Shown: positions 10,860 through 21,690 of the stretch, piece after piece
Layout: each line of letters opens with the position of its first letter
How positions within the stretch are numbered: position 1 is the stretch's first letter
Assembly: GCA_036768485.1 (NCBI GenBank)
Contig: JAVLUZ010000273.1
Location: forward strand, 128,963 to 192,962
DNA: 64,000 nucleotides
From: Mermis nigrescens
Lineage: Eukaryota; Nematoda; Enoplea; Mermithida; Mermithidae
Direction: 5' to 3'
Position numbers and translations under genes: made by a program
Notes under the pieces: generated by a model
What the model was told of the DNA's origin: nothing
Database searches by the model: none
What the model saw: the letters and a program-made list of their open reading frames with translations, nothing else

Positions 10860-11559
10860 CAGGCCCGTATCCAGGATTTTATTTCGGGGGTGGGGGCGAA
10901 AATTTTTGAGGCCAGATATCTCGAGAACCATTATGAGATAGGCGAAAATAAAGGCAGTTTTGAGCGTATCTCGGCGAACTCTACACGATGGTTAAGAAAA
11001 ATTTCAAAAGATTTAAAAACTCTTACTCTATTTTATATTGATATACAGCAAATTTATCATTTAAGCTGATTTCTAATTACTTAATCGACGAATTATTTCT
11101 TATCTCTTGCCTTTGCACTTAATCATTGTGATTTACAGAGAAAAACAATACAGATAATGAATAATTCGGCGCCAAGCGCCTGAAAAAATTGACATATTCG
11201 GCATGTCAAGCTCGAATTTGAGCGGTTTTGAGCGGGCTAGAAGACAAAAACTATAGCTGAACAATGTATCCGGCGCACAGCGCTGGAAAGAAATTGACAT
11301 GCTCCCTATGTCTAACTCAAATTTCAACGATTTTTAGCGGTTTAGAAGACAAAACTATACATGAACAATAAATCCGGCGCGAAGCGCCAGAAAATTTTGA
11401 GTTTACTAGCTCAAAAGTATGCTAAAAACCTGTTTTGGCGGTGTTTCAGTCGCACTTCTCCTATTTTTCATTTTTCCCTTTGGGGGACCTTTGGGAAAAC
11501 CAAAAATTTTTTTCCATATCGGGGAGGGGCAGGCCCCGCCCCCTCTGGATACAGCCCTG
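10860..11559. mobile_element. Family K hAT-like element, 700 bp
   Basis: It starts CAGGCCCGTATCCAGGA and ends CCTCTGGATACAGCCCTG, which are good imperfect inverted repeats. The flanks ACTGTATA (10852-10859) and ACTGTTAT (11560-11567) share only the first five bases, so the TSD has decayed or is uncertain. Several hairpin motifs of the GGCGCGAAGCGCC type lie inside. It is non-coding. Confidence 0.75.
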
Positions 11560-11632
11560 ACTGTTATATCTATAAAGTTAGTTCAAGAATCTAAAGAATG
11601 CTAACACATACAACAGTATGTGCGGTAAATAA

Positions 11633-11704
11633 AAATCTCGCGGCTGGAATCGAACTTGTGTTTCTTCGACGACAATCAGACGTTCTACCACTGAGCTAAG
11701 CGGA
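11633..11704 (-). tRNA. tRNA-like sequence, probably a pseudogene
   Basis: Read on the minus strand, the sequence has a perfect A-box-like D-arm (TAGCTCAGTGG) and, 40 bases on, a B-box-like T-loop (AGTTCGATTCC). A loop reading TTGTCGT would give anticodon GTC (Asp). The acceptor ends do not pair, and the T and anticodon stems are poor. It is therefore more likely a decayed tRNA or a tRNA-derived SINE head than a working gene. Confidence 0.4.
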
Positions 11705-12384
11705 AGTTTGCAACGATGTTTAAAATAATGGTCTATTTTGTTTAACGGTGAATTTATGACAAGCTGAATGCGCAACTTCCATCCGCAAGTTGCTTTATCT
11801 GCTGGAAGACGAGTAGAAATTATGCCATTAAAAATTTTATTGAAAAATCCTCCCTTCCTATCTAGCTACAATGATCTCTAAACGACCTACAGTAAGTAGG
11901 ATAGATTGAGTTACTGTAGCCTCGTAAGAGATTTGCTAAAAAAGCTCTTGGGTAAATGAATTAGACTAAAGCCTCTGTTTTATCTTGTATTGTATTATCG
12001 ATGAATGTCAAAACCTATGGATTCTTCTAATTTTATCTGTCGATAAAATTCGTGGGAATCTGTTATGTTTTCATCAAGATCAAGATTTTGTTTATGTGTT
12101 TGTTCTATTTATTCTATTCTATTCTATACATATATAACTTTTTATTACGATTCTATATACGCACGGTTGAATATTGAAATTTGATTTTTGCGGATATCTT
12201 AAACGAAGCAACCTACACAACATATGCATATCATAGTTTTAGAATTTTTCTCGTAACTTGTTTTAACGTGGAGCGTTTTGTTTATTTGCTGGTATTTATG
12301 TAACTATACATGTTTGAAGCACATAGTTGAATTGCAATACTTCACATATGTTTTATACATTTTAAGTTACAAGAAAAAAAGCTT

Positions 12385-12800
12385 GCATACATGCACAGTC
12401 CAAATTTGTGGGAGGGTTGGGGGAAAAACTGAGTTTCCTTGAAGGGGTACTTGGCGAATTATGGCGCTAAAACGACAAATTTATGTTTATTTTTAGATGT
12501 TTTGTCGTTTGGGTTCCTCTCCCTCGTAACCCGTAAAAACGCTATAATTCGTTTTATTCGTGATCAAGTTTGCATGAAAACAAATGATAAAAAGGACGAT
12601 GAAATGACTGACTATCAAATATGCACGAAATAATGGACAAAAAGTGTCTGAATGAATTAATGGACAGAGTAATACTCGAGAAATACTCCAGATTATACTG
12701 CTGGGCGTCGTTTTGGCACTTTTCCATGATTCCAACAATAGGTTTTGGTTCGAAAATAGCCTGAGGGTGGTAGGTACGGTATGCCTTTCAAAAGTCTTGG
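12385..12800 (-). repeat. Family N repeat copy
   Basis: It is a diverged reverse complement of the segments at 8.3-8.7 and 40.6 kb. Shared marks include TGGCGCTAAAACGAC, TTTGCATGAAAACAAATGA and a reversed ATACCTACC tract. The exact ends are not resolved. The 146-codon minus-strand open frame over it is repeat-derived. Confidence 0.55.
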
Positions 12801-12973
12801 TTTGCTTCAAAGCATAAAAGCAAGCCGAACTCAAACCTGAATCTGATGATTTTGGAAATCGCGGACATAAATCCGAATGTTCTAAAATTCCGAAACCTAA
12901 CCCTAAACATTCAAAAAGTTGAACTCGGCACATCCTTAGAGGAATATTTACCTAGACGTTGGATTTTTTGCAG

Positions 12974-13083
12974 AAGTGCTCGCTTATGGTTGTTTTGTAC
13001 TTGTTATGAATCGACTGGCCGCCAACTTTCCTCACAGGCAGGGTATGGATGTCAACTTGACTTACATGAAGTCTCTCCTTCAA
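12974..13083 (+). CDS. SGSM: SGSM1/2-like RabGAP, middle TBC helices
   Basis: A 110-bp exon lies between acceptor TTTTTTGCAG (AG 12972-12973) and donor CAA|GTAATT. It encodes VLAYGCFVLVMNRLAANFPH and ends TYMKSLLQ. SGSM1/2 have the corresponding LA-x-SCF-x-LMKRM-x-NFPHGGAMD-x-FANMRSLIQ. The first two bases complete the codon from 10018 to give Glu, as in the EALA/DQLA junction of the family. The end is in phase 0. Confidence 0.94.
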
Positions 13084-13145
13084 GTAATTCCCGTTTTGTA
13101 TGAGTGGTAAGGCTATAACTTTCTTTATATTCTAATTGCTTCCAG

Positions 13146-13242
13146 GTAATGGATCCCGAATTGTCCGAATTGATACTTCGTAACGGGGACGCGAATCATT
13201 TTTATTTCTGTTTCCGGTGGTTCTTGCTAGATTTTAAGCGGG
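13146..13242 (+). CDS. SGSM: SGSM1/2-like RabGAP, C-terminal TBC helices
   Basis: A 97-bp exon follows a 62-bp intron, the smallest here, with acceptor TTGCTTCCAG and donor CGGG|GTACGT. It encodes [15 protein letters not shown], then [15 protein letters not shown]. The family sequence is [33 protein letters not shown], so the match is nearly complete. [12 protein letters not shown] is one of the most conserved TBC segments. It ends in phase 1, completed by the next exon to Glu. Confidence 0.96.
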
Positions 13243-15286
13243 GTACGTATACGTAACAAAGCGCTACGAATTCCGTGATAATTAATAATGGGAATAACGA
13301 ATTACATATTAAGAAACGTTTTTTTGGCAAAATGTTGGAAGAAAAACAATTTAGTTTAAATCATGCATATTGCTTATTATTTATTCTTGTCCATATGTGA
13401 ATTTGAAATTATATAGTGCTGTACTGTCCTTAAACCTCCCCCCAATTCCATGTTTTTAGACCATAAGTACTAATGGATGCGGCCTAACCTATGTATATTT
13501 CAAATACTTATTCTTCGTGGCTATCCTAGCTCTATCGACTGTCATATATATCATTGGTCTCGTCCGCCAACTGACTAGATGGAATTGGCAAATGTGCGTT
13601 TTTTTACAAACCCACTTTTTCTTCTAAAAAACCCATATGTCTTAAAAAACCCAGGTTTCAATGTTCATATTATCCTGCTGGTTAATGTTGGAAAACCATT
13701 TCAAGCACTTGGCAACTTATTCATGACTTATGCGGACATTTTATAGATAGTTTTCCTCCTTATGACGCTGAAATTACAGTATGCCCTCAAAGCGATAGAT
13801 AAAAAAACTCACGTAATCTTTTTTTAAGAACCTCTAAATATTAGAGGGATTAGTGTTTTACAGATTCTAATACCAATGAGTCACTCATCTGAGCTTATGT
13901 CCTGTGAGCAGCCTTGTGTTGAACATACACACATGTATTTTTTGTGAACAAATTTATCAACTTGACTACAAAACTGTTGTAAATAAAGGTACATTCACAA
14001 CAAGAGCATAAATACAACATTCGTGGCAGGCCTACAGGTGCTTACGAGCATTATTTCATCAATAGCAATGTTATAACTAGCTGATTCAGACCAATATTTT
14101 TAGTGGGGCTTATTGAAAAAAGTGGTTTTTTCGTAACAAAATTTTTTATTTTGGAATTTTTTTGAAGAACTCAAACTCAGATGGGAAACTTTTTGGTGTT
14201 AGCATGTGCATGACACCACTCTCTTTAATATACATTGGTTTTCAAAAAGATTTTGAGCGGGTCTTGTAAGACGGTTTTATTTAACTCCGACTTTGAGGGT
14301 AACAGCACTATAATGATAGGCTAGCTGCCTTTCATGAGTGTCTTACATCTTCTGCGTCTTGAATAAAAAATGACTGTTTGCCATGTATGAACAAAACTGT
14401 GGTTCGTAGAAGGCGATTAAACGCCAGAATTCATGTATAGTCAAGTCCAGATTCGGTCCATGAAGTCAAACGAGAAAAATGATCAAAAGCGCCTGTATTA
14501 AATGCTTTTATCTAGTAAGACAGCATTTTTCAGTGTTTCACTAGCTATTTTTTGACGTGACAATGGCCTTTTATGGACATAGAAGTTCATTAGTATAGCG
14601 AAAAGCATCTGGAAAATTATGAATTTTTATTTTGATTCATGTTTCGTAGGTGTTGTGGGTAAACAGAGCAGGATGTTAATGGATCCGAAAAATTTCGATA
14701 TACCACTACCACTTCTCCTGAATGGGAAGCAAGAAAAGATTTCTAAGCTTAAAATTTCTAAGTAGTGACTTACTGTATGGTTTTCAGGGGTAATAATTAG
14801 CCTCTCAGCACTGAATAAGAGTGATATTTATAGCCAACTGACCTCTGATCTGCTGTGCAATTCATCTGAGTTCTTAACTTCCATTTTAATCATTGATTCG
14901 ATTAACATAAGTCTGCTTGGTTTGCTTATGCGACAGGGCCATACGTGATCTTGAGGGTTCCACCCAGAATTCGCGATTTTCAAGAAGTTTCCGGAATTTT
15001 CCTGAAAATTCTTAGAAAAGGTGCCTTTTAAGTTTTTAAGCTATGTACTTGCTCAAAAGTGCTAAATCTTCTGTGCTTCGCGCCATCTACCCCTGTTTTG
15101 ACTATATTTTGTTCAGTTTGTTCGACTTTTTCAATTTTTTCGACATTTGGCGTTTAAAACGAAGTTTTTAACGCGTATATACCATATTTGGGCCCGAAAA
15201 AGGCACTGTAAAACTTCACCCACCCCCCCACAATTACCATGCTGTGCATATCTGATCAGGGCTTTATATTGTTTTGACATTTACAG
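13243..15286. other. SGSM 2.0-kb intron with a family I copy near its 3' end
   Basis: 13250-14930 is AT-rich with no repeat ends or coding sequence that I can support. The family I element (about 14956-15250) occupies the last part. Confidence 0.6.
14956..15250. mobile_element. Family I MITE close to an SGSM splice acceptor
   Basis: It begins about CATACGTGATCTTG and ends about ATGCTGTGCATAT. The shared core TTGCTCAAAAGTG and GGGCCCGAAAAAGG are present. Flanks GACAGGGC and ATCAGGGC agree at six positions, suggesting a decayed TSD. The element ends about 30 bp before the exon at 15287. Confidence 0.7.
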
Positions 15287-15454
15287 AGCTTGCGTATGAG
15301 GATATATTTCTGATGTGGGAAACCATTTGGGCTGCGAATCGAGTTGCTTCTTCGCATTTTATATTGTTCGTTGCTTTGGCTACAATTGAAACGTATCGAG
15401 ATATTATTTTGCAGAATAATATGGATTTTACGGATATCATTAAATTTTTCAACG
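15287..15454 (+). CDS. SGSM: SGSM1/2-like RabGAP, late TBC domain
   Basis: A 168-bp exon lies between acceptor CATTTACAG (AG 15285-15286) and donor AACG|GTATGT. It encodes [19 protein letters not shown] and ends [17 protein letters not shown]1/2 read L-x-YDDVFLVWETIWAA and [19 protein letters not shown], so identity in the last part is essentially complete. An open frame on the opposite strand is a shadow of this exon. Phase 1 at both ends. Confidence 0.97.
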
Positions 15455-16487
15455 GTATGTGATTACGTGGGTTAGTTTTATACGCGTAACAGGGGTTTGG
15501 CAAATCTCCCGTCCAAGATTGACCATACCCCTCTCACCATACTGAAAATTTAGTTTTGGGCAGAAACGTGAGGTTTTGAGCCATTTTTAAACAATTTTGA
15601 CCATTTACATGTAACGGCTCTACATTAACACATAATGTGGTCATATGGCATACTCATGCTGGAATTTGTTACGTAATATATGTGCCCAGCTCTTATTCGT
15701 CACATCAACAAAATAAAAAATAATTATAATTGATTACTATATAAATAGCATATTTAACTCAAGGTAAGATCTGAAAAATGATATCTTTCTCATGGTGAAT
15801 TTTTCTAGATTGTTTAGGATTGCATACAACTTTCTCCACTCGTTTTTTAGCTCTTTAAGCAAGATAATGTACATCGAATTGGACCGAAATAATCAAGAAT
15901 TTCATAAGGCTTTATATGAAAACAAGTCAATCTTGAATTGGGTTTTACAAAGCGAGATATGTAGTTAACTGCTCCCGTATATAATAGAGCTGCAAGCAGA
16001 TGTGCATGGGGGTTTGGGGTAAGGGCGAATTCCTTAGGGAAAATGTGATAATGATAACGGACAAAAGCCAAGGGTTTTTCGCGAAAGTGATTGAAATCGA
16101 CCAGAATCTGAGAATTGGTGTAGTATATTCGTTTTAAATTTTTATTTCAATTTTTTAAATAATTTTATCTTGAAAAAGCTCTACGACCCCAGACCAGATT
16201 GACCCAGACCGTAAATGCTATGCAAATTCAGCTGTGGCTGAAAGTTAGAACTAAATACCATTCATCGACGACTGCTGTTAGGTGTAAATCTGTTGGCTCG
16301 ATTGATCCAAATAAGTATATACAAGATTCCTTCACTTTTATTGTCTCGCAAAAATTAAATGTGCTTAATTCATTAGCATTTGTAACGAAATAAGTTTGAC
16401 TGATAGAACTACTTATGTTTCCGATCATTACATGAGTGTTGGGCTTACTTGTTTCAATCGATCAATGCAACAATTTGCATCTAACAA

Positions 16488-16874
16488 CACACATGCACAT
16501 AGGGGGTGAGGGGGGTATTACCCTCCCCCCTGAGGGGTCAGCTAGACCGATACTGTCCGGCGATTTTGAGCAAACAGGTCTTGTTCTGCATCATTTTTGA
16601 CATCAAAATCAGTAAAAATGTCAATTAAGTACTTTTTACTCAAAAAGCGCCCAAAATTGATAAATTTTTGCATTTTTTAGTGTTAAAAGTGATATAATGC
16701 AGTCAAAATGGACTAAAAATGCTTTTAAAATGTGTTATTAACACGAAAAAACGTTTTATAGGCTATTTTGATCATTTTGATCATTAAAACAGCAAAAAAA
16801 TCGTGAACGTTAAATTTACTGTTTTAGATTTTTGGCATTTCACCCCCTGCCGACCATGACCTTGTGCACCTATG
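16488..16874. mobile_element. Family R MITE, 387 bp, with TSD
   Basis: The 8-bp direct repeat TCTAACAA flanks it (16480-16487 and 16875-16882). The ends are CACACATGCACATAGG and CTTGTGCACCTATG. A second, apparently truncated copy in the opposite orientation starts at about 42623. Confidence 0.85.
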
Positions 16875-16899
16875 TCTAACAATAATATGAAAATTATCA

Positions 16900-17105
16900 A
16901 GCCGCAGTGCCGAAGTCAGGCCCCAGTAAAGCTCTTGTAGTGACCTCCGATCTTTGGTATAAAGTGGCAAAAAAAATCTCCTAAAAATTACAATAAAAAA
17001 AGTTTTCGCCAAAAATCGGGGAGGATATAAAATTTTCTGACTTTGGGGGATGGGGGACGACCAACTTTGAATATGAGATCCCCAAACCCTTTGTGACATG
17101 TATGT
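16900..17105. repeat. Family J MITE-like copy
   Basis: It shares with the 4637-4855 element the tracts GACCTCCGATCTTTGG, GGGGGATGGGGGACGACC and the ending TGACATGTATG. The left end and TSD were not resolved. Confidence 0.6.
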
Positions 17106-17436
17106 TGTTGACTATAAATAGGCTGGCATCTACATACCATCGAAAAATAAGCGACTACTCCTACCCGAATTTTTTCACACTTCTTTCTTATGTAACAGGG
17201 CCTAATCATTTTTCTTTTTCGATGTCTAGGAATCGTGTAGCGAAAATTCTTGACAAAAATGACACACTAGGGACTAAATATCAGCAAGTACGGACTTAAG
17301 TTATTTAGTTATATCTCATCGATCGTTTAAAATTGTTCTGGTAATTTTCTAAGAATTATTGGTCTTCTGTAACATCTTTCAACTTTTAGCTGTTTTGATT
17401 GTGACTTATGAAATTCCTCTCGCTCTTTATTCTTAG

Positions 17437-17519
17437 AAATGGCAGAACATCATGAAGCAAAGCCTATTATCAGTCTTGCTCGTGCTTTTGTTAGCAAGTT
17501 GCAGGTGGCATTCGATTAG
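17437..17519 (+). CDS. SGSM: SGSM1/2-like RabGAP, last exon with stop codon
   Basis: Acceptor TTTATTCTTAG (AG 17435-17436) leads into EMAEHHEAKPIISLARAFVSKLQ. This corresponds to the SGSM1/2 C-terminus EMAEHH followed by a helix ending V-x-K-VQTLIENK. The frame then reads VAFD and stops at TAG (17517-17519), giving a tail slightly different from the usual LIENK. Alternatively a weak donor, CAG|GTGGCA at 17505, could lead to one more tiny exon, but I found none. The SGSM exons therefore span 3057 (possibly 676) to 17519. The RUN and membrane-binding N-terminal parts are upstream of the window. Confidence 0.9.
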
Positions 17520-18458
17520 TGGATTGCGCTTTCATGACGAAACATATAAATCAACGCGGCTACGTTAATTTTCTATTCTTATTTCTTCGTATTAACAGGT
17601 TTTAAATTCAACATATCCTATATTTTATCGCGTGAGTTCATGCGCGATTTACTTATTTTGTAAAATTGATAGTTTGCCGACCCTAAATTGTTTAACGAGT
17701 CATTAAGTCTTCTCTATCTTACATGATTTGCATGTCCTTAATTTATATTTCCTACGTTCGATTATTCCCTTGAGATTAATTTTTCGGGAGTCTTTCGAAG
17801 GCTTTGATCGACAGCAAGGTGTTTAAAGTTGTTTTTTGAAACTTCAATGTGGTAGTGTAGGCTACAATCCACGGGCTTTTCTCTGAAGTCACAATCTGTT
17901 ATCGACAAATCGCTAAGAAATTCAAGTATTGAATTCGACTTCCAATTTATCAGCTGATTTCCTGGTCAGTCCATCAAGATGTGTGTGCTCAGTGCGCAAC
18001 ACACATGGGCGTTGGGGGTCTGGACCATTCATGGGCAGCAGGCGAACTCTGGGATGGTCTAGGTTGTGTAAAACTGATATACTTTTTAGAAAGCCATAAA
18101 TTTAACCAGGGTTTTGCTTGATTTTCGGGGGTCTAAACCCCCTATGCACGTCCACGTGTAGTCTGTTGGACCCCTCCCCTGAGAATCTGATTAATCCCCT
18201 TCCCTGAAACCGATAGGAGACCCCAGAATTGAATTTTTGATGCTGTTTTTAGCGCCCCTATAGGCTCCCACGGAATTTGATTGCTAGCCGTGTAAGTATG
18301 GTGCTCACTGCTAAAATATTCTCTGATGTCTAATCTCCAAATTCTCTATCTCTCTTGCTTTGTCATTTGATAAAAGAATACCATTTGTTGGGCATTAGGA
18401 AATGGAAAACTTGCTTTTTTACTTCTTTCTTATCATTTACGTACAAGAGCCCTAACCA
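17520..18458. other. Intergenic or 3' flanking sequence with MITE-like tracts
   Basis: No canonical AATAAA signal follows the SGSM stop closely. At 17998-18170 there is a repeat-like tract beginning CACACATGGGCG and ending near CACGTCCACGTGT, resembling copies at 55.4 and 57.66 kb. Nothing else is recognised. Confidence 0.45.
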
Positions 18459-18729
18459 TACATAGATGCACAGCATAGCCGATCAGGGGGGTCAAAAATT
18501 GAACTTTTTGGGCCAAAATGACCTCAAAAACTGGCAATAAGCGATGAAATAACGGTAAAACTATGTTATTACACAGTTTTTGGTCCATTTGCAACACTTT
18601 CAATAGAATTTTTAATTTTCATCCGTTTTTAGCCTTCATTTTGCCCCATTTGCCCCGCAAACTTTTCCATTTTTCCATTCTGTGGGGGGTCAGGGGGAGG
18701 ACCCCTCACCCCCTACGTGCCTGTCTTGT
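18459..18729. mobile_element. Family H MITE, copy 1, with TSD
   Basis: The 8-bp direct repeat CCTAACCA flanks a 271-bp element (18451-18458 and 18730-18737). It starts TACATAGATGCACAGC and ends GTGCCTGTCTTGT. Related segments lie at about 54.31-54.57 kb (+) and 55.56-55.79 kb (-), sharing GGGGGGTCAAAAATTGA and the CATTTTGCCCCATTTG core. Confidence 0.8.
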
Positions 18730-18815
18730 CCTAACCAGACCAGAAAATTAAAAATTTTCTTATGGTTGAAATTGGCCTTGGGTTCTAGGTTGCCTTCGTC
18801 CTTAATGCCAGTCAG

Positions 18816-19021
18816 TTGTCTAGCCATTTACCCGAGCTATCTGAAATTTTTGATCAATTTAGTGATTTTGAACTATTAGTTCGAAGTTCGAAAAAACCCC
18901 TTGCCTTACTGATAGAGCAAGATGAAGCCTTATTTGTCGATATAAGAACTGAAATGGCAAAAATTCCTGAAGAAGAGAATTCTCTCATTCTCATGTCGCA
19001 ATTTCTAGCTCAGTCAACGTA
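18816..19021 (+). CDS. Unrecognised gene, exon with acidic helical product
   Basis: This segment is open over 200 bp without an ATG. It encodes LSSHLPELSEIFDQFSDFEL, then KKPLALLIEQDEALFVDIRTEM and EEENSLILMSQFLAQS. The composition (Leu, Glu, Ile, Phe; heptad-like spacing) suggests an alpha-helical, perhaps coiled-coil protein. The exon could begin at 18816, 18812 or 18789, since an AG precedes each. The donor that keeps phase with the next exon is TAC|GTATTT (19022); AC|GTACGT at 19019 is closer to consensus but gives stops downstream. I do not recognise the family. It lies between SGSM and CHIC on the same strand, and upstream exons with a start codon were not found. Confidence 0.55.
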
Positions 19022-19465
19022 CGTATTTAGAATTTTTGAACGATTTGCTTTCCTCTATTTCTTGATTTGTATGACGAAGTCGTTTCTTGCCTTCAGTTAG
19101 TCACTTAGCGTACATATTTCTAAAATATTTTTCTATTGTGTTTGTATCTGTCCGAGTACATATAATACAAGTATTAGGTAGTTAAATTTTTTCTTGTAGG
19201 TTTCTTTTTTGTTCGCCGTTGCGGGTTTTTCATATTCCGATGAATCGATTTTTCCGGTGTTAGAATCTCAGTAATCAAAACATGATCTGTTCAATGTGTA
19301 CTCGTGTTTGATTTTTTCGTATTGTGCAATTTTTTCATCTATCTTGTTATTCTGGGCTTTTTTCGCTTATTCTGTTTCCGCCTTTCTTTGTCAACTTCCT
19401 GTATCGCTCAAGACGTCAATGGCTTTCCTGCTATTTATTTATTTACTTTTTCGTGTTTCAATAAG

Positions 19466-19530
19466 AACGACTTAGCATTCCGCTCAAGTCCGAAAGACGT
19501 GAACAGACTTGCACGTTGGGATAGCGTTGT
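19466..19530 (+). CDS. Unrecognised gene, short middle exon
   Basis: A strong acceptor (long T-rich tract, then CAATAAG) and a consensus donor GT|GTAAGT bracket 65 bp open only in phase 0. The product is NDLAFRSSPKDVNRLARWDS plus one split Val. In the other two phases stops occur. The charged, compact product looks genuine. It joins in phase both to the exon before (if that ends at 19021) and to the exon at 19675. Confidence 0.55.
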
Positions 19531-19674
19531 GTAAGTCTGCAAAATATGGCTTATTGTCTGTTTCAAAATTCTTGAGACTTTTTTACAGTATGATGATTCT
19601 AAAGTATTAACAATTAAGAGAATCGGCAAGGAGCAATTTCTTAGTACCCGTCTCTCGCATCAACTGATTTTCAG

Positions 19675-19708
19675 CGCTCTATGCCATAGTTCGGACGGAA
19701 TAATTTAA
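19675..19708 (+). CDS. Unrecognised gene, probable terminal exon
   Basis: A good acceptor (CTCTCGCATCAACTGATTTTCAG region, AG 19673-19674) supplies the one base needed to complete the split codon from 19530. The frame then reads ALCHSSDGII and stops at TAA (19706-19708). The phase fit over three exons is the main evidence that this is one gene. No polyadenylation signal is obvious close by. Confidence 0.45.
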
Positions 19709-20098
19709 CACCGCTTTCACTATTTCGCATAAGATATGTTGCCACATAAATATTTCTGTTTCCGTATATCTTCTGATAGCTCAAAAGAATAGAAGTGTCA
19801 AAATTTTCTGGCGCTTCGTGCCAGAAATTGCTTTCTTCATACGGTGCAAAGTTGAGGTTAAAAGGCTAAATAATACAAAATTTTATGCGAAAAGCGCCAG
19901 ATATAAGTCGTTATCCTAAGTAGATACGTATAGCTACCGTACGTCCGTACGTATACTTCTTGTATTTGGTAGTAAGGGCTAATTAGAACGTATGTAGCAT
20001 TATTGAGAGGTGATTAATTAAAAATAACGTTACTTCGCATACAAAAATTATTCACATTTTTTACTTACTGTACTGGCTAGAAGAGCGCGCGCGCAGCT
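19709..20098. other. Intergenic, AT-rich; contains the TTC-loop hairpin motif
   Basis: No gene was seen. TGGCGCTTCGTGCCA occurs near 19810, a variant of the dispersed hairpin motif. A run of alternating GC (GCGCGCGCGC) occurs at 20084-20094. Confidence 0.5.
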
Positions 20099-20432
20099 CA
20101 GGGTTGCCAGGTGCAGGAAAATTCTCCCGAATTCAGGAGAATCTAAAATTTTCAGGAGCAGGAGCAGGAGAATGGGCTCTTCAGGAGAAATTGTAAACCT
20201 GCAGGAGAATTTTAAAATGTCAGGAGAATTCAGGAGAATCCTGAAAATCTAGGAGAATTCAGGAGAATTTTCAAAACTTAAACAGCAAGTTATAATGATT
20301 ATCATACATTAACCTTCTTACTGTACTTAGTTAGTTGTTTCACATTAAGAATTTATTTCGTTCATAGTTGAGACCTACCTAAGTGTTAAGTTATAACTAT
20401 ATCCAAATAACTTTCTTGCTTCCTTAGTAAAT

Positions 20433-20951
20433 ACAAATACAAATACAAATACAAATATTTTATTTTCGTCGCACAAAAAAAAGAACACAATAAGAAAAGA
20501 AACATTAATATACAATGAAATACAATTATAAATAAACATTCGACATGAATCATCATACAAAATCACATATTCTAAAAGCAAGAAATTATTAATTAAAGTA
20601 CATTTATACGAGATTAGTGCAAAAGACGAAGGTAGGCGCGCAGGCTAAATAAATTATGCACTTAGAACACGCCCCCTAGCAAATACCCCGTTAGATCAAC
20701 TTTTTTCAACTTTTCACGGAGGGAAGCAACACTAGGAGATCTTACAACAGCTTCAGGGAGAGAATTCCATACGTGAATCCACCTATTGGATAAATCATAC
20801 CCACGAACATCAAGCCGAAACGGAGTGCATTCACTACTTCGCATTGAATTTTGAGCACGCGTGTTGTTTTCACAAAAGAAAAGTAAAAAAGTCGGCTTGC
20901 TGCAAAACGCATCTACCACTCAATATCTGATACATCATACACAGATCACTA
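20433..20951 (-). mobile_element. CR1-type retrotransposon fragment (3' end)
   Basis: On the minus strand it encodes the C-terminal end of a CR1 reverse transcriptase polyprotein, with the family phrase WIHVWNSLPEAVVRSPSVAS followed by LKKVDLTGY and a stop. It ends in a short-period tail of (ATTTG)n at 20433-20458. The flanks are matched by the uninterrupted paralogous sequence at 25090-25262, so the insertion boundaries can be read directly. It is 5'-truncated, as is usual for this class. Confidence 0.8.
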
Positions 20952-21142
20952 CATTCATTCATTTATTTATTCACTTAATATCACGAAGTGCAGAAATACA
21001 TAGCGCTTTACACACCGTCTAATTGTTTTTATCAGTTTCATAGACGTTTGCAAACACCGTTTTTTCCACTTTTTGGTCTATTTGTCAACCAAAATTTTGG
21101 CAAATGGAAAAAATTTTTGGGCTTGGTTGGCATTTGTGGAAA

Positions 21143-21230
21143 GTTTTTGTAATGTTAAAAATGCGTTTTAGAGAGTTAAAACTTCAAAAATCTCTTTTCG
21201 GCGCTTCGCGCCGATTTGATTAAATTCTTA
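21143..21230. repeat. Tandem-array unit, first part, cut by a hAT insertion
   Basis: It contains TAAAAATGCGTTTTAGAGAG and the hairpin CGGCGCTTCGCGCCG (21199-21213), matching the units at 23.2-23.7 kb. The array is interrupted by the element at 21239-23168. Confidence 0.65.
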
Positions 21231-21504
21231 CTTATTAGCAGGGCTGGCAAAAACCCAGATTTGAAAATATTGCGTTTTGGGTTTTGGGGTTTTTGTGGGT
21301 TTTTGGGGTTTTTGGTGGGTTTTTTGGGGTTTTTGGTGGGTTTTTCCTGGGTTTTTCCTGATACACACCAGAGTTGACTTCATACACCTGTAAACATTAA
21401 TTCGGCTGACTTTGTGTCACACAAAGGACCCAACATAAAAAATAGGACACGTTTAAAACAAAGCTTTATTCGAATGTCGCTGCGCTGACCAGTAGGTAAT
21501 TAAA

Positions 21505-21690
21505 TTACATATCCCTGTCATCACAATCATCATCATCTATCACGGTTGAATCACAAAGCTGATTGGCGTTGGTTTTGATAAACACTAGCTTTCGGACTGT
21601 TTCAGTGCTCAATGAGTTTCTCAATTTTGAATGGACGAAACCAAAGGTAGAAAAATTTCGTTCCGATGAAGCCGTTGAAACCGCCAACGT
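21505..21690 (-). pseudogene. hAT transposase C-terminal dimerisation region, remnant
   Basis: On the minus strand the frame reads STASSERNFSTFGFVHSKLR, then LVFIKTN, and ends in an acidic DDDDCDD tail and a stop. The phrase SxSSERxFSxxG...K-x-RN-x-L is the hallmark of the hATC dimerisation domain at the C-terminus of hAT transposases. The catalytic and DNA-binding parts upstream are not recognisable, so it is a remnant of a once autonomous element. Confidence 0.8.

Larger units (their letters stand above)
10019..12973. other. SGSM 2.9-kb intron: family K element, tRNA-like sequence, family N copy
   Basis: The recognised contents are listed separately (10860-11559, 11633-11704, 12385-12800). 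Stretches 10020-10850 and 11710-12380 are AT-rich with nothing further recognised. Confidence 0.65.
15455..17436. other. SGSM 2.0-kb intron with family R and J elements
   Basis: 15460-16480 is AT-rich. A short tract near 15490-15615 resembles family J but lacks ends. Family R lies at 16488-16874 and a family J-like copy at about 16900-17105. The open frames at 16199-16428 and 17093-17299 have no support. Confidence 0.6.

Noticed and set aside
21270..21357. Interstitial telomere repeat
   Set aside because: The G/T runs are irregular and mirrored at the other end of a hAT element with TSD, so they are part of the transposon.
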